A DNA stretch of 64,000 nucleotides from Nemania diffusa (taxonomy: Eukaryota; Ascomycota; Sordariomycetes; Xylariales; Xylariaceae), in contig JBBPUQ010000008.1 of the NCBI GenBank assembly GCA_038501195.1, forward strand, positions 1,778,001 through 1,842,000. The letters are read 5' to 3'. Positions 22,024 through 35,860 of this stretch are shown piece after piece; position 1 is the stretch's first letter; each line of letters begins with the position of its first letter. The translations under genes were made by a program, and so were the position numbers. A model generated the notes under the pieces. That model was given only the letters and a program-made list of their open reading frames with translations, had not been told where the DNA came from and did not search any database.

Positions 22024-22834
22024 TTAGGAAGCCATCCCTTCATGCTGTATGGCAGTTCCACAACCTGGGAACCAATTCACTCGATCTTCAATATATAGCT
22101 CGTTTCTAGGTCGTAACTTTGTCTATTGAGGGAATAAGAGTTAGTGGTAGTTAATTCCAGTAGCCAAGGCAGGGTATCTATGAAGATAAAATCCGTATGA
22201 CTAGGGCTTCCTAAAGCCCAACAAAAATAGAGACCAAGAATATTCTTACCTCAGCCAAGTTGAAATCATCGACAGTTCCAAGGCGCAGGATTTTGACGCC
22301 GGTGAGCCTTTCGCTAGTTCGATATAGCAGAGTCCCGCAAGTTTGGCAGAACCAGTTGGTCATATTCTTTCCAGATCCAATGGTAGTTGATTGGCTGAAA
22401 GTCTTGAGATTTTCACGGCCCCTGAGATGCTTTACCGCTTCATCTTTAACCACGATGTTGGATGCAAACATCGATGCCGTTATCTTGCGACAATCTGAAC
22501 AGTTGCAGATGAAGACATCCACAAGGCCTGGACCTTCGGTGGGCTGTAACAAGCATTAGCATAATGATACTCCACACCATAAAGCAAAGGCAACAAATAA
22601 TTAGATTAGTAGTATCCCTTTAACCTCAGAATACAGTTATTAAACCTGCTAAGCAGGTTCTGATATTCTCCTAAGATTGAAAATTGAATATGAACATCAA
22701 GAACATACCAAAGCCAGTTGTACTGTGCCGCAGAAGCATGTCGCTGTTGCTTCAGTATCCGTAGACCAGCCATCCTGCTGAAGACTGTTCTTTGAGGGAA
22801 TATATGACTTTGTTTTGTCTGATCTTGCCGCCAT
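22024..22834 (-). CDS. GFA (glutathione-dependent formaldehyde-activating enzyme)/CENP-V fold zinc protein
   Basis: Small zinc-binding beta-tent protein. Members are often annotated as formaldehyde-activating enzymes, but most fungal copies have no proven reaction. Three exons, 22834-22709, 22543-22250 and 22122-22024, give 172 aa, all junctions phase 0 (donors GTATGT and GTAAGA; last acceptor CAATAG). Cysteine sets appear in family order: CFCGTVQLAL, then FICNCSDCRKITASMF, then NWFCQTCGTLLYRT. ILRLGTVDDFNLAE and the spliced TKLRPRNELYIEDRVNWFPG are the usual C-terminus. The third exon was found by looking for that ending; a read-through past GAG meets a stop within 13 codons. Confidence 0.85.
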
Positions 22835-25800
22835 ATTGATATATAAGTGCTTGATAGCTAAGTGATAAAGATATGATGTAGTAGAGTATATTGTGGGAGA
22901 GTGTGTTATGGTAGAGTGTGCTGCGTAGAGTGAGTCGACAGTAGCTAAGCGTTGAGGGTGTAACTCATTTATAGACTTGAGGCCAGAGTCTCCCGAATTA
23001 ACAATCATATTAATATCTCCCCATCGCTTCGGAGACTCATGTCGTCACGCAGGGTGAAGCATACACCTCGCGAGTTTTTCCTGACCAACCAATGACCATA
23101 CTCATCTGCTTGTGCTCAGAAGCCCTGTAGTTTCCTAAAGGAGTCTATAGCTACAGATCGACATTCAAGGCGCTTTCTAATACTACTTAACAGGCATGGC
23201 GCTGACTCAGGCTTTTTGGGTGGAGTAAGCTCCGTCGCTCCGAAACCAACTACATCAGAGACCAAGTAGCCCACAACCCCAAACCTTCCCCTCCGAAACT
23301 CCACGAACACCCAACCAACGGTAGATCCCGCTCTTGTGTGATTAGGCAAGTCCCACATTAATGCCGGGGTTGACAACTTGCTCTGACACACTTTAGTTAA
23401 CAGCTGCATCGTATATGTCCTCGTCGAGCCCCCATAGACTTGTAAATATAAACTAATAAGCACGTATAGTACCAAGTATATGGGTGTACATGCCACTGAG
23501 ACTATGATTAAATTCCGAATGCTATGCGTACCTATATCACATTAAGCAAAATTGTGTCGTCACTCCATCCACTTTTATCCGCATTTCCACGTCTATCGCG
23601 TCATCCAGAGAGGTCAAGGCTCACACACCAAAAGCCCCCATGTTAAAAATCTTACAAGCCTATGAGAAACTGAATCATGTTCTGCATGTTGTCGCTTACA
23701 GCTTTCGTAAGGGACCCCGGAGTTAGATAAGCATAAGGAGTTCCACGATGTTAAATTGGAAAGTAAACATAGAAGCCAAGCGGTATAATAGTATAACTAC
23801 AATGACCATGTATGACTCCACATATCAGTGATAAATATAACATTTACAACATTAGTCTCAACGTAGAAGTATCGCTATCTATCTAAGACCTGGTTAAATT
23901 GTGGGCTCCATAAAGGCTTTAATAAGCAGGTTGATAGCCGAGCCAGGGGAGAGAGACGGTGTGCGTACATACAATCTTGTGATTTGAGTGCATACGGGAA
24001 GCATCATAGAAAGATAAGGCTAAAATTAGGGCACACTGGAGCCTGAAATTGTTTTCAACCCAACGGTCTTCCCCGAGATTCCCATGATAATCATGTTAAA
24101 AGATTCAAGACCATAGTCGATTTTAGGATAAGGAGACTCTATTTTGCATAGTATAATTTAATGGCAACGTTCCCTAAACCTAGTAACAAAGAAGAGAATT
24201 CCAGAAACCAGCCCAGAAGGTATTACTTCCAAAGCAGGCGAAAGCTCAACTGCGGGGACTGAGTGTGTCCTAGTGATGTTGACGCATAAACTTGCAAATT
24301 TACTAACTAGGTTAGGTGGCGAGGTACGTCGGATAGGATGGTTTGTAAACGGCTATTCTACGATCTTCGGCAATGGGTTAGTCATAACGGCTTCTATTCC
24401 TACGAGAAATCTTGAGGCTACCTAAAGTGTAGCTAGTCTATCGCTTATATAAAGCTCTCATAGATTACGAAGTCATGGAGATTCCTATGGCTGGGTCAAT
24501 CTATTGATAATTCAGAATATCAATTGATCTTAAAATACATGTAACGACACTTCTTGCCTTCACAGGTAATCATTCGCCGTTCTTCAGTCTTAGAAGTATC
24601 AATTGTCGTGATACTCTATAACTAGATCCTTGAGGGCATTTATAGCTGTTCCGGTACCCCTTACGCAGCCCTTACGACTCTGGAAGTTCAGAACTAATTA
24701 ATCCATCCAATATATCCTATACTGCGCCTTCTACCACCCTCTTACTGGGGTGTGATGGCTCCTGTACCGGCTCTACAACTAAGCTACTTGTCATCACGAA
24801 CCTCGCATACGACCACGAATCACATAGATTTTATGTAGGATATTCCTCGGCTAGCTAAGCCGCCTAGACGACTTCGTTTTACGTCTAAAAGCACTGCAAC
24901 GAATAGATGGGAAACCCTCCAATTCTAACCACTTCATCATTCAGTTCCATGAGTTGAGTGTCACAGTAGAAATATTAATTGCTAATATCTTTAACCAAGA
25001 CAAAAATCAAGCATGATATATATGTTCATCTTCCTGCGAGGTTGGTCATGCCCGGAGGTGAACTAGTCGAAGGCCAGGCTCTTAAAGCAAAAAGGGGCTG
25101 ATAATCTCAGTCGCCCCTTGGGCTGAATCTATTAGTAACTAGGCATTATCTCGCCTCTATAGTCTATATATACACGTAGCAGTTTCAAACAGATAACTAT
25201 TGTTGTTTAGTCGAGACATAAACCACGCTACACTCATATAAAAGCTCGCAAATCTTCACTGTCTCCCAACTGCTATATTTTAAAATAGAGTTTCTATCCA
25301 GGAGTAGATTTCCTGTCGCCTACAATGGCCCCTTCGACATATTAGCAGTGTCAGATATTAGCCCATGCGCAATAGAGAGAGGCTAGACGAATCTAATTAG
25401 GCAGCGCAGGTAGTAGCGATGAATCCTAATGCAGGGATTTCACCGCGACGAAAATCCCTATCATCGCTGATAACATACCCAGGCTCACTCATTGGCCTTT
25501 CTCACAGCTAGAGAGCATGAGTGGTTTTTAAAAAAGTAAGCGAGAGTTACTAAGAACTGCTCTGTTGACTGTGAACCGGTCTTTCCCGACATCGACAGTG
25601 CCTCTGCCTATCGCCCCTCTCATACTGTTAGGGGTTCGCCACCCTGTGATTTCAAGTCCGTGAAAATAGTTAGTTTTTGTAGTGTTGGGCTAGCCTAGAA
25701 TGGATATTCAAATGGACTCGTGTTAGTTTCAGAGCCGGAGAATAGGAGAAACTCCTCAAGGGTGATGCTATATGTGTTCGCCAAACAGGATATCTCAGAA

Positions 25801-28800
25801 GCTGTCACGGTCCCATATATAAGACTTGCAAACGGTCAAGGTTCCCACGTTGAAAAAGTTCTACCTTTACTCTACATCGGTAGTGTTGTGGTTTAGCGTT
25901 GTAGTCCTATTCCGTAGCAGAAGCGAACGCGTAAGTTCGTCTCATAGAGTGCGCTTATCGAAATGTAGTCACAGTTTACGTAGAGCTCAGAATTATCTAA
26001 GGTCATGAGATTTTAGTCTAGCATTTCAGCCCACGGTTGTCTGCATTCAGAGGGATGTCTGTGCGGCGCGCTCTGGAGGAGTCGGACTAGTTCAGATATC
26101 TACCTCACTCTGCCCTTTAAACGCCTTCATACCTTCATATCCTACACCAGCTTGCTAGAGAGTATATTATCTAAGAGGTAACCCCCATTTAGAAAGTCTA
26201 CGCAAGTCCTGTGGGAAAATTTCCTTGTTGAGTCATCTAGATTCCATCCTTATCAAAGGTGGCAACTCCGGATCGTCAATGTGCAATGTGAGACAATAAG
26301 AACCAATACTGCGTTGCGGGGTTACATAAGCTACGAACAGTCACAGTGCACCAAGCAGGATAGGTAACAGCAAGCTAGACTCGTTACAATTAATATACCT
26401 AGCCTACGCAAAGTCTCGATGTGACAATCCCCGAGGGTAGGATCTGTACAGAGTATGTAGACTATTTGCGCCCATGTGCGGTGCAGATCACGCAACCCGG
26501 CCATACTTGCGGTCAATAGAGCAGGTCCTAACCGGCGCGGCCGAGGGCTCACGATGCTCGACAATCCAGGCTTTCAGCGACAGCGCCACTAGGGACATCA
26601 TCTCCCTCTCTAGGTAATCTCCACCCTCCGCCTCGTGTCCTATGTATCTAAGTATTCTGTAGTGTAGCTTTCCAGGGCAGCAGCCCAGGCGCGCATTCAG
26701 CTTGTCGGGGACGCCACAAGGACAAGGATCATCGCGATCGACGTCCACCGCCTGCCTACTACCTACCTGCTTGTTGGCAGTACTGACGACCACGGCACAT
26801 GTGCACACTGCGCCACTAACCCCAAATAGTCAACTTGGTTTTCTGGTTTCCCTCGACGAGTCTCGTGCCAACTTCCAGGAGTTGGTACGTGCAGGTAAAT
26901 CCATGTACATCAATAACGAAAGAGTGCTCGCGCGCCTCTTTCTGATCGACGATATGCACACGGGCCGTAACTCTATCCTGTACGGCAGCAGCCCTGTCGT
27001 CAATCCGGCGGCGACGTATTGGGCATGTGCCGTTTGGAGGGCATAAGGACTAGGGCGGGACTGCCGACAGGACGATATATACTGTACAAACAAACGTGTC
27101 AGATGCAGGCGAGTGCAGCGGCTGTTGGGCGAGAACTCGCGAATCTGCGGCCTGAGTATTTTAGGCCAGTCGCGCCTTGGGCGCAGGTTGGGGATCTAGA
27201 CGTGTTAATTCGAGTTGCCAAATTGCTCTACGTAATGCTCAACGCGTAGAGTGGTTGCCTCCTATTCGATGATGCAGTTGTGCACGAATTCGTGCACGGT
27301 GAGCCTTCGCAACGGGGTGATTTATGACCTGTAAAGTATCGTATTTGTTTGATGCCTTATGTATCGGGAGGTCCGTTAGGCTTCACCTACTGTAAATCAC
27401 TCAAGGGCGCAGTTTGTACAAAGGATTGCTTACCTTAATGGCTTGTGCTAGTTGCCTACATATCTGACACAACAGAGACGCGATGGGCACTGACGCAGGT
27501 TTAATTGTACTGGCCAGTAAAGATCGGTTTATAAATATAAGTTTATCAATAGAAGGTAATTTTTCTCGCGGTCCTCGTCATACGACGGACGATACATGTA
27601 CTACTAACAATCAAACTGCTAAATTTTAGAACACCGAGCATACCAACCTATTATTGACGTTAGGTTATAGATGGCTGTATGTTTTAGTGAGTTAATATGC
27701 GGGGGAAATAGCTAACAGTTTATCAATTACTATTTCACCTCTTCTTTCTCTAGGAGCGTCCGGTGCCTATAGGTCAATCGTCCGGATCTTCAATACTTTA
27801 TACTTATTTAATGACTCCTGATCTGTAGGATAGGGGCGCTTGACATATCAGAACGGAGGTATGTAGGGTAGCATTGTCGTTTCTTCTTTTCTATCATGTT
27901 GTTTCTCCGTCAAGGATCACCCTTACACTAGAAGAGAATATATAACGTGTATAAATATATCTTAGAATGAAATGTATTTATGAATGACAGGTTCTACAAA
28001 GGACAGCAGTTACGCAATGGCCGCTTACTACTAATTAAAAAAGACAATTCTCTATAACTTAAACTTAAGTTTGGTCAGGCGGGAGTGCTCTCGCCAACAA
28101 CCCCTATTCACATCTACATTCGATTTAATCGCGTTAAGTGAAACAGAGCTCTAGATCATAGATGTAATTATCTGATAGTGGAGAGCCTGTGGAAGACAGA
28201 CTATAAGTTTGGCCTCCTGATATTAGCCCATTGAATGAGCTAGTCTACTAATTAAGTTGATACGTAACGCCGTGTCGATAAAGACACTTGGAGCTAAGGG
28301 AGCGCACGATAGTTATACGTAGCTTGCAACGGGAGTTACAACGAGCCACACGTGTACGTATAGTGCTAAGCAGGGAGTTATGTTTGAGGGCTAGATACCT
28401 AATTCATGTGAAATATACCATAACATGTCTTGAGCTAGGTTTGCTTAACATAAATATAGTACAAAGCGTAGGGAAAAACATGGCCCTCTTTATACGGCAA
28501 CTGTATGATACCAGCTTGTCGTAAATTATCCCGTCGATTAATTGTATAATGTTAGCTAAGTGCTAAGCCTTTTTCCTTTTTGATCACGTAAACATCTGAA
28601 GCAGTGGTTTATAATAGTTATAGATTGCTCACTATCAACTACAGAGGATATTATAATCTTGATAGAGAGCTATCGTAATCACCATCACCTGGCTCTGTAC
28701 ACGGCAACTTTTGCGGGTTATGACTATTCAAACTGTATGATAGGAGAAGAGCGTGGTGACTTGGATAATACAGTAGCCTTTTGATAATAGGGGATAATGC

Positions 28801-29400
28801 GTGTTCCTCCATCTGCCGGACACCAAGCCAGGAATCTTTTTCTATGGTAGACTTGGTGATATGGCACCCTTGTGCATGCGCTCTAGAACCGTCTTACGGG
28901 AATAATGTTTATGTGTTTATTGTTTCTTGTATGTAGCCATTAGTTAACACGATGGTCACCGCATGTTTGAACGCTTTCCACGCTAACGGGTTGTACAAGT
29001 AGTTCGATCATAAAACCTGCTTGTATTAATCTAAGTGCCGGTCGTGTAAGCACATGAAACCATCACGAGATGACCAAGTTGAAGACATCACGACGCGGCC
29101 ACTGCAAATTCGGTATGAGGGAACGTGAGTTCCGAGATGAGCACAGAGTGCTAAAGCCTCTAACTGGACGATTCCGAAATGTTGATAATTTCCGGTCCAC
29201 ATCACGTGGGGATCAACTAATTAGCCATGTCATGAACTCTAGACTCACGGACTACGATGCGCTATTCTGTACAGAATACAGAATAGTGTCCGTATGTAGG
29301 CTACAGAATTTTGCCCATCAACAAACATATGCACCTACTACTAGTTGCTGTTAGATGGGAAACTAGTACATGTGTACTGCTGCAGAGCGGAGCTACTGCA
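22835..29400. other. Gene-poor region, degenerate repeat-like sequence
   Basis: About 6.6 kb with no ORF that resembles a family. TpA-rich, with stops in all frames, as expected of old repeats altered by repeat-induced point mutation, though no element could be named. A perfect 18-bp palindrome GTGCACGAATTCGTGCAC lies at 27280-27297, and a perfect 16-bp palindrome TATTCTGTACAGAATA at 29263-29278. The longest frames (e.g. 26702-27046 +, 26488-26808 -) overlap on opposite strands and look random. Confidence 0.5.
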
Positions 29401-32400
29401 CATTACATAGGACACGAATATTAGACTAGTCTTCACATATCGAACGGTTTGGGAACGGTTTCGCATGGTCACCCGCACATCCTAGGCTGAAAGTGGTAAA
29501 ACAGCACCTTGGTTTCTACTCGAACTGGCCTTACTGCAGTGGAGTGTCGAATGCACTGTGGGTGAAATCCTTGTTTTCGGCTCGCGGAAGCTTGCCATGA
29601 TCCCCCCCGTACTGCCCCCGGCTTTGCGTAGGATCGTCTCGATAAAGCCTCCCCCATGTCATCCGAGCCCCCTTGTAGGTGGGTATACATACTTGTACAC
29701 AACAGAATACAGATACAGTACAGTACGCTACGCAGTACAGCAAACATGATTGTAGATATTTTGGAGTTCGACGTGTCATCGACGTGCCTTGGAAAGAGGA
29801 GCTGGAGAGAAAAAAAAAAGAAAAAAAAGCCCAAGCTCGGCTTATGATCTTCCTTGCAGCCTGGCCTGACCATTTACGGCACCTTGCTTCGAACATTGGG
29901 GTGATATCGGCCGCATTATGAAAGATGAGAGCCAGTGGGGGAAGGGCGAATGTGTCCATCCGTTGGTGTTTAATCTTCCGATGAGGGGTGTGCATAATGC
30001 AGCTTTGACAGGCTGCAAACACAACCCTCCTTCACAACGTGGGTCCAAAAAAAAAAGCAACGTGAGATATGTACAGTAGAAATATTGCTGTAACCATGCG
30101 TATGTACTCTAAAAGGAGAAATTACAGAGCTTGTTTAGGTGTTACACCACCTGAGCTGCCCGAAACAGCTTTATAGATCCTGTACAATGCAACGTATGAG
30201 ATAGACTAGGTAGTGTACATGTCGAATGAGAACAGTTGAAACTTGTTTTCGGCATAGACTATATTAGTCTATTAGCCTTCGCAAGCTGGAAATTATCAGT
30301 GTATATTGTACATAGTGTAAGCTGAAGAATTCTGGGAATCATTGATGATTGGAGACTAAAGAGATCCGCAAGGATGCAGATACATACTGCGTACACATAC
30401 ATACCGTAGGTACCTGTCCATCACATAGCTACCATAGCGTTGAAGCGGCGTACTTAGCATAAGTACTTACACTATCCAGAACTGGAGCGAATGGGCGCGT
30501 TGTACACTTGTGTCGTTTTAAAGGGTTTGCCTCAGGGGTTCTACGGCATACTCACTAGTATGGATATAGGTTTTGCTAATTAGCTTGATTTACCTACAGA
30601 ATACTGTAGACGCTGTACAGAGTAGAATTCATGTTTCTTCATGAAGAAATCATTTTAAGTTATCACCAGTGGGCGGGGAAAGGTATACTACCTACATGCA
30701 TGTACGGTACCTACAGCAGATAGCGTATACATACAAACGGAACTTTTGGTATGATGTTCTTCCAGGTTTGTGCACTATCAGCATGGGGTTTGTTAATCCT
30801 CCCCGCGTAACAGTACTTACCGTACCTTATCAGGATTCTGACAGTCAAGATGCAACGAGACATCTCGCAGGGGTTCTCCATCATGATGACGTGACTCCCG
30901 TCCTCTGGCTGGCAGCAGCGCTGTTAGCAGAAGCTGTCATTGTTTCTCGTCTCGCAACTGGAATGATTGACGCTCATTTGCCTTGTAGAAGCGAGATGTG
31001 CTGTGATTTAGCTTACCGGGTCTACTGTCATGCCAAGGCCAGACGCGCATGTAACATCAAATGGTATTTACGCCACAACGGGGTATCCCGTGCGGTCACA
31101 GAATGATTCTGCACCGTTTTAGTGACTTTTCTCAGTGTGACCCTTGTTACTGCCCGCTTCTTGCCCTGGTCTGAGTTCGGCGATTATGCAAATGATAGAT
31201 GTCAAATGCAAATATCGGGGAATACCCTCCGCGCCAAGGCCCGACGTAACAACCTGGTAAGCAATCCGATCAATTAGAGGATCGGGTTGCCTGTCTTGGT
31301 TGGTAAAGTACCCAGTACAGTATCTACATTACTAGCAGCGCACATGAGCAAGGGGATAGACTTATACTACAACCTATCTATCTGTAGGTACATGTAAGCA
31401 TCACAACACACCGTCCACTACATACGTATGTACGAGAAGGGCTGTGTAGACCCTGGTCTTCTAATTAGCTGTGGGTGTGCATCTCGGCAGTCATTTACAT
31501 ATATATCATTTGCTCGTAAATGAAGTGCTACTGTGCGACATTCTTGCTAGTGTACAGCATCTACAGGTGAGCACTCAATGTGGAGACTCGAGGGCGTGAG
31601 CTTGCTGTCGTGCTAAGCTGTGAAAAGCTACGATAAATGTCAGGAAGCTAGAGTTATTCTGAGCTACGAGTTTATTATAATAGGAGAGTCTACTATGGTT
31701 CATCCGCTCTAGGTTCAGCGGTCCGGGCCGAGAATCTTAGCTCATAATTCTTCTATTCTGTCTCCCTTACAGATGAAATTCTAGCTCTAAGGCTTTGAAC
31801 TCATTGATACAAATATGATGTGGCCTCGTCTACTCGATGAAGTTCAAATAGAGTTGATAATCTACATTGCTCCGATACGCAGAGCGTGAACTTGTCACTA
31901 GTGGGTGAGGTAGGCTGAACCTTGGGTACCAAACCAAGGGAGTCGAAAACTCTATTCTAATGTCGGAGATCTACGGTAGTGTACCTGGCTGAGACGGTAG
32001 GAATCGGCTTGTCAGATCTGCAAGGCCTGTACGTTTCAGGGGAGCCGCTATTAACGTACATTGATATTGTGTAGGTACATCAATACGTTTTGATAACCGC
32101 CTTGTATGGAGTCTAGTCAGTGATGTGTACCTAAAACTGAACACGAGTTGTGTTACAGCGTACTTCTCACCCCCTCCCTCGTAGGCTACAAGTAACAGCT
32201 GAGTCAGAGTAAGAGGTGGGCATCTTGTCCGCTGGGAAACTGAAGCCAGCAATGGGGTCCCTCGGAAGCCTTCAAGAATCTTCTGGTTTCTTCGGTGAAT
32301 GTTTCTGACTTTCCATAGACAATCACGCTCGTCATGTGATACTAGTAGAATCAAGACTCGCGAGTATGCACTTCACCAAAGGTTGGGCGCTGACATTTCC

Positions 32401-34129
32401 CCACGCACGCATTGTGATGGAGGTCTGTTTATCGAATGGGAAGGTATCCGGACAAATGTTTCCATGTCGGGGGGCTGCTCTGCGGTGACTTGGCGGGCTA
32501 GGTGTATAACACGCGTCAAGTCGGCTTGCACCCCCTTCGTAAGCGGACCTCTCAAAAATGGGGTTATGTGCAGATCCGGCCAGAAGCATGGTCCACACTC
32601 CCCTTGAAGGGCTCTATCGTCCTGGCGTGATTTTCTTGGTACCGTCTATGTACACTAGGTCTGCTACCAAGGACGGCGGAGGGAGGGAGGGGGTTAAGCA
32701 GGCTGGCAACTAGGACTCTGCCCTGAAGATCAATCTGGACCTTTAATTGCATGCCATCTTAGCAACCAGGGCAATACGAACTCGAAACGGTTGGAAACAT
32801 GGCTCTGGGCCCTCTCGGAGTAGCAGTGTACGGCAGTGGATATTGCTAGTTTGTATACATGCAATATCGTAGGGCTACGGGGGTGTCGAAGGGTCGAACA
32901 AAGAAGTGTAGTGTACTCTGTAGAGTTGAGCCTGCCAATCCTCGGGCCGCATTACATACTCGTACCACGCTTCTAGTGAGAACAAGGCCTAAGAGTCACT
33001 CTAGGACGAATAGAGAGGTCTCTACAGTTGCCAGTTCTACATCTAGCCCTAGGTCAACTTTTTGGTGCGCCGATATCGCGACACACCGAGCTTGGAAGGA
33101 GTGTCAAGAAAGAGGATGGAATCCCGGGTGGAGGGCAAATTCTGTGTACTCGGGTGGGCGGGTGACAAGTTGTCATCCGCTGTACCCAGCAAGCGTCAAA
33201 GTCGTAACCTTGAAAGTGACGAGGCGAGTCCCTAGTATACTTTTAGCTACGACTTCATCCTTCGACATGATGTAACCTCGACTACCGACATTAGAGCAAT
33301 GTATGTAGGCAGTTTACCATGGTGGTTGTACAGTAGTTGAAACCACCACCACCAACAAAGAACGACGGCGTCGGGACGTTATCACGCTCCACACATAGGT
33401 CCCATCTAGAGCCTGCGTCTGGCTTTGTTCCTAGCGCCATCATACACTAGTGAACACCGAAGGTAGCTAAGGAGCCTACGCATGTACAGGCACTTTCAAT
33501 ACATGTAACTTGTCTATAGATTCTAGTGTGTGCAAATTTGCACATGGTAACTAACCGGGAATTGCTGAGCTCATCCTCCGCACGCCACATTAATAGTGGA
33601 AAGATGATCTAGACACTATTGTCGAAGGACTAGACCACTACGGTGGGATATCAACTCGCCACTAAAATATACAGTAGGTACATTTTTCATTTTGAACAGT
33701 AGTATTATTATTTCGTCTTGGTATCGTGATGATATGATAAATGATAGTAGTGCATGGGTAGTAGTGCGCAAAACAGAACGACCGCCGTGGGGTATCTTTC
33801 TTCCAGAACAATGCATTCCGACCTCCGGTTCAGCGGAAAACAACTATAGAATGTAAATTGCCTCTCCCATTTTTTTTATTCTTCAATCTCCGTAGATTAG
33901 TCCTTATTCCATTAATAAACTATTGAGAAACCGTCTCTTAGATGTTGGTGATGTTGATGTTGGTGTTGATAGTGTTAGTGATGATCATGATGCCATTAGT
34001 GTTAGTATGTGGGGGATTGATGGCCCGTACCACCATTGGCTGCCCACTGCCGGCTGGATAATCGCGTGGTGCGCCTGGGATTGGCTATCACATCAATCCG
34101 CTTGCAGATATTTGCTCAGGGCTCTAGCC
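29401..34129. other. Gene-poor region upstream of the velvet gene's 3' end
   Basis: No gene recognised. There is a purine run of A with few G at about 29809-29830, and perfect 16-bp palindromes at 30634-30649 (TTTCTTCATGAAGAAA) and 33529-33544 (TGTGCAAATTTGCACA). An imperfect TGATGTTGGTGT-type repeat occupies about 33940-34005. A 145-codon frame at 30669-31106 has no family features. Confidence 0.5.
33940..34005. repeat. Imperfect GTTGATGTTGGT microsatellite
   Basis: Degenerate repeats of GATGTTGGTGTT-like units on the + strand in the 3' flank of the velvet gene, probably in its untranslated region. Confidence 0.6.
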
Positions 34130-35860
34130 TTACTCGGACTTTGCGGAAACTCCATTGAAGACGTCGCCATATCCGCCCTTCAAACTGTCGGGCGGCATGT
34201 TTGCGGTTAGGGGGGTACTCATCCCATGCTCATGCAAAGTGCTCTGGTCGTACGAATTCGGCAAGGCGTGGTACGCAGGTGGGTTGTACGAAAGCTGTCG
34301 AGGTTGCGGCGGTGCGGATGATTGTGATGCTGTTGCATATATGTTCACCCCCATTGGAGATGTTGCAGCGGCTGGATGAGCATGTGGCCGTGGCGACGAG
34401 TTTGCTAAGCGAGGGGTGCTCATTGAGTTTTGCGTGTGCGCGCCAACAGGCGCGAGATTCAAAGGCTGTGCGCTGCTATTCTGACCTATACTCGTTCCGT
34501 ACAGATAGGCCATGGAGTTTTGTGATCCCGTGCTCCCAAAGGGCGATTGGTGTAGGGAGGAGGGAGTGACCGGCGACTGACGGTCCCCCACCGGTGAATG
34601 GAACATACTTGACCCAGTGTGGAGTGAGGAGAAGTGTGTATCGAGCCTTGTGGTTGGTGGTGGCATCTGAGGAGCACCCATGGATGCCGAGGTTGGCGGT
34701 CCAGTGCCGATCGAGCCCATAGATCCATGGTTCGCAAAAGACGAGCTATTAGTACTGGGCTGATACGGTCCCCAAGAACGTGTTTCAAGTCCATTTTCTG
34801 CCGTGGGCAACGCTCCAGACCCTGTTCGATGCCGTTTATTGCTCGGTTCGTTCGCGAACAGATCCCCCTCATAATACTGATCTGAAGTCTCGAGCGACGA
34901 TCTATGCTGAACCGAAGGTCTTCGCCCCTGTCCTGGCGACTCTATTGCTAGCCGCTTCCGGTCAAACTTCTCGACAACCTTGTCCGATGCCCTTTTTCGA
35001 TTGAGGCTTAGCCGAGAATCCTTTCGTACGCGAAGTCGGACGCCCTGGTCGCTAAAGGACCGGGTTAGGAATGTGGATTCGTTTTTCTGCTGCTTTGGGA
35101 AATTCTTCTGCGAGTAGACTCGAAATGGATTGCTGGTCACAGATGTGACAGTGACCAACGAATCAGGATCTGAGCTGCCCCCAAACTCCATCTGTAATAG
35201 ATCGAATCGCAGACAATAAGTGCCTTCACGCCGGACTGTTAAGTCGCCAAAGACGAAAAAAGCACCTTCTTGGTCACCAGGGTCTTTTAGTCGATGCAGC
35301 GACGAGACCATAGTGCCTGACATCAAGTTTGCCGGTGGCATTGCCTCAGGGCTATGATCTTGGCCACCACCAAATTCAAGATATGCAACGACTATCAGGT
35401 ATGGGCCTAGTGTCAAATTAGAATCTGTAGCGTTCTTGAGAGAAACAGATTGCGGCCACTCACTTTGTTTGTATACTCCATCCGGATCTTGATCTGTCGC
35501 AACTTCTAGCTTCAAAATAGGCGGGGGATCTACCGGTCTTCGATCTTTTGCTATCAAATCAGACAAAAGCCCAGATAGTACAGCATTAGCGGCGCTCACC
35601 TTTGTCCTTCCCATTTGCGGCTTTTGCGTGTAATGGCTGCTGCATAAATGAAAGTGTGTATTTTTCTAACCTAGTTTCTGGTCAGAAACCTCCGAGGAGC
35701 CGAGAGATGGATGGGTCTTGGACGTGACGTACTGTTTATTGCTTGATTCTTGTGAATGTGGATGTGACTGCGCTTGGGACGCTGGTAAACTCGACATTGC
35801 TGAATTCATCATTGGCACATAATGTGGAATAGGGGCCCACGCCGGCTGCTGGTACGCCAT
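34130..35860 (-). CDS. vosA: Velvet-domain transcriptional regulator, VosA-type
   Basis: Velvet proteins are fungal DNA-binding regulators of sporulation, spore viability and secondary metabolism. Best model: 35860-35690, 35639-35600, 35550-35464, 35406-34130, about 524 aa. Core motifs are QPLHAKAANGKDKAKDRRPVDPPP (across a splice), YKQSPYLIVVAYLEF (across a splice), MSGTMVSSLHRLKDPGDQEG, AFFVFGDLTVRREGTYCLRF, NPFRVYSQKNFP and STFLTRSFSDQGVRLRVRKDSR. A roughly 270-residue Ser/Pro/Gln/Asn-rich tail follows with basic patches (NRKRASDK, NKRHR). The long tail after an N-terminal velvet domain favours VosA over VelB or VelC. The intron at 35407-35463 is 57 nt without an in-frame stop, so it is easily missed. 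The first exon junction (GTTTCT donor) is weak. An ATG at 35645 directly before QQPLHAK is an alternative start. Confidence 0.85.

Noticed and set aside
26488..27093. Overlapping frames on both strands, Cys-rich in part
   Set aside because: Opposite-strand overlap, no domain, and no extension by plausible introns.
29469..30022. Minus-strand frames of 134 and 163 codons with a Phe run
   Set aside because: The Phe run comes from the poly-A/G tract at about 29809-29830; different overlapping frames of similar length indicate chance.
30669..31106. 145-codon frame on the + strand
   Set aside because: No recognisable motif, no splice partner, surrounded by stop-rich repeat-like DNA; probably chance.
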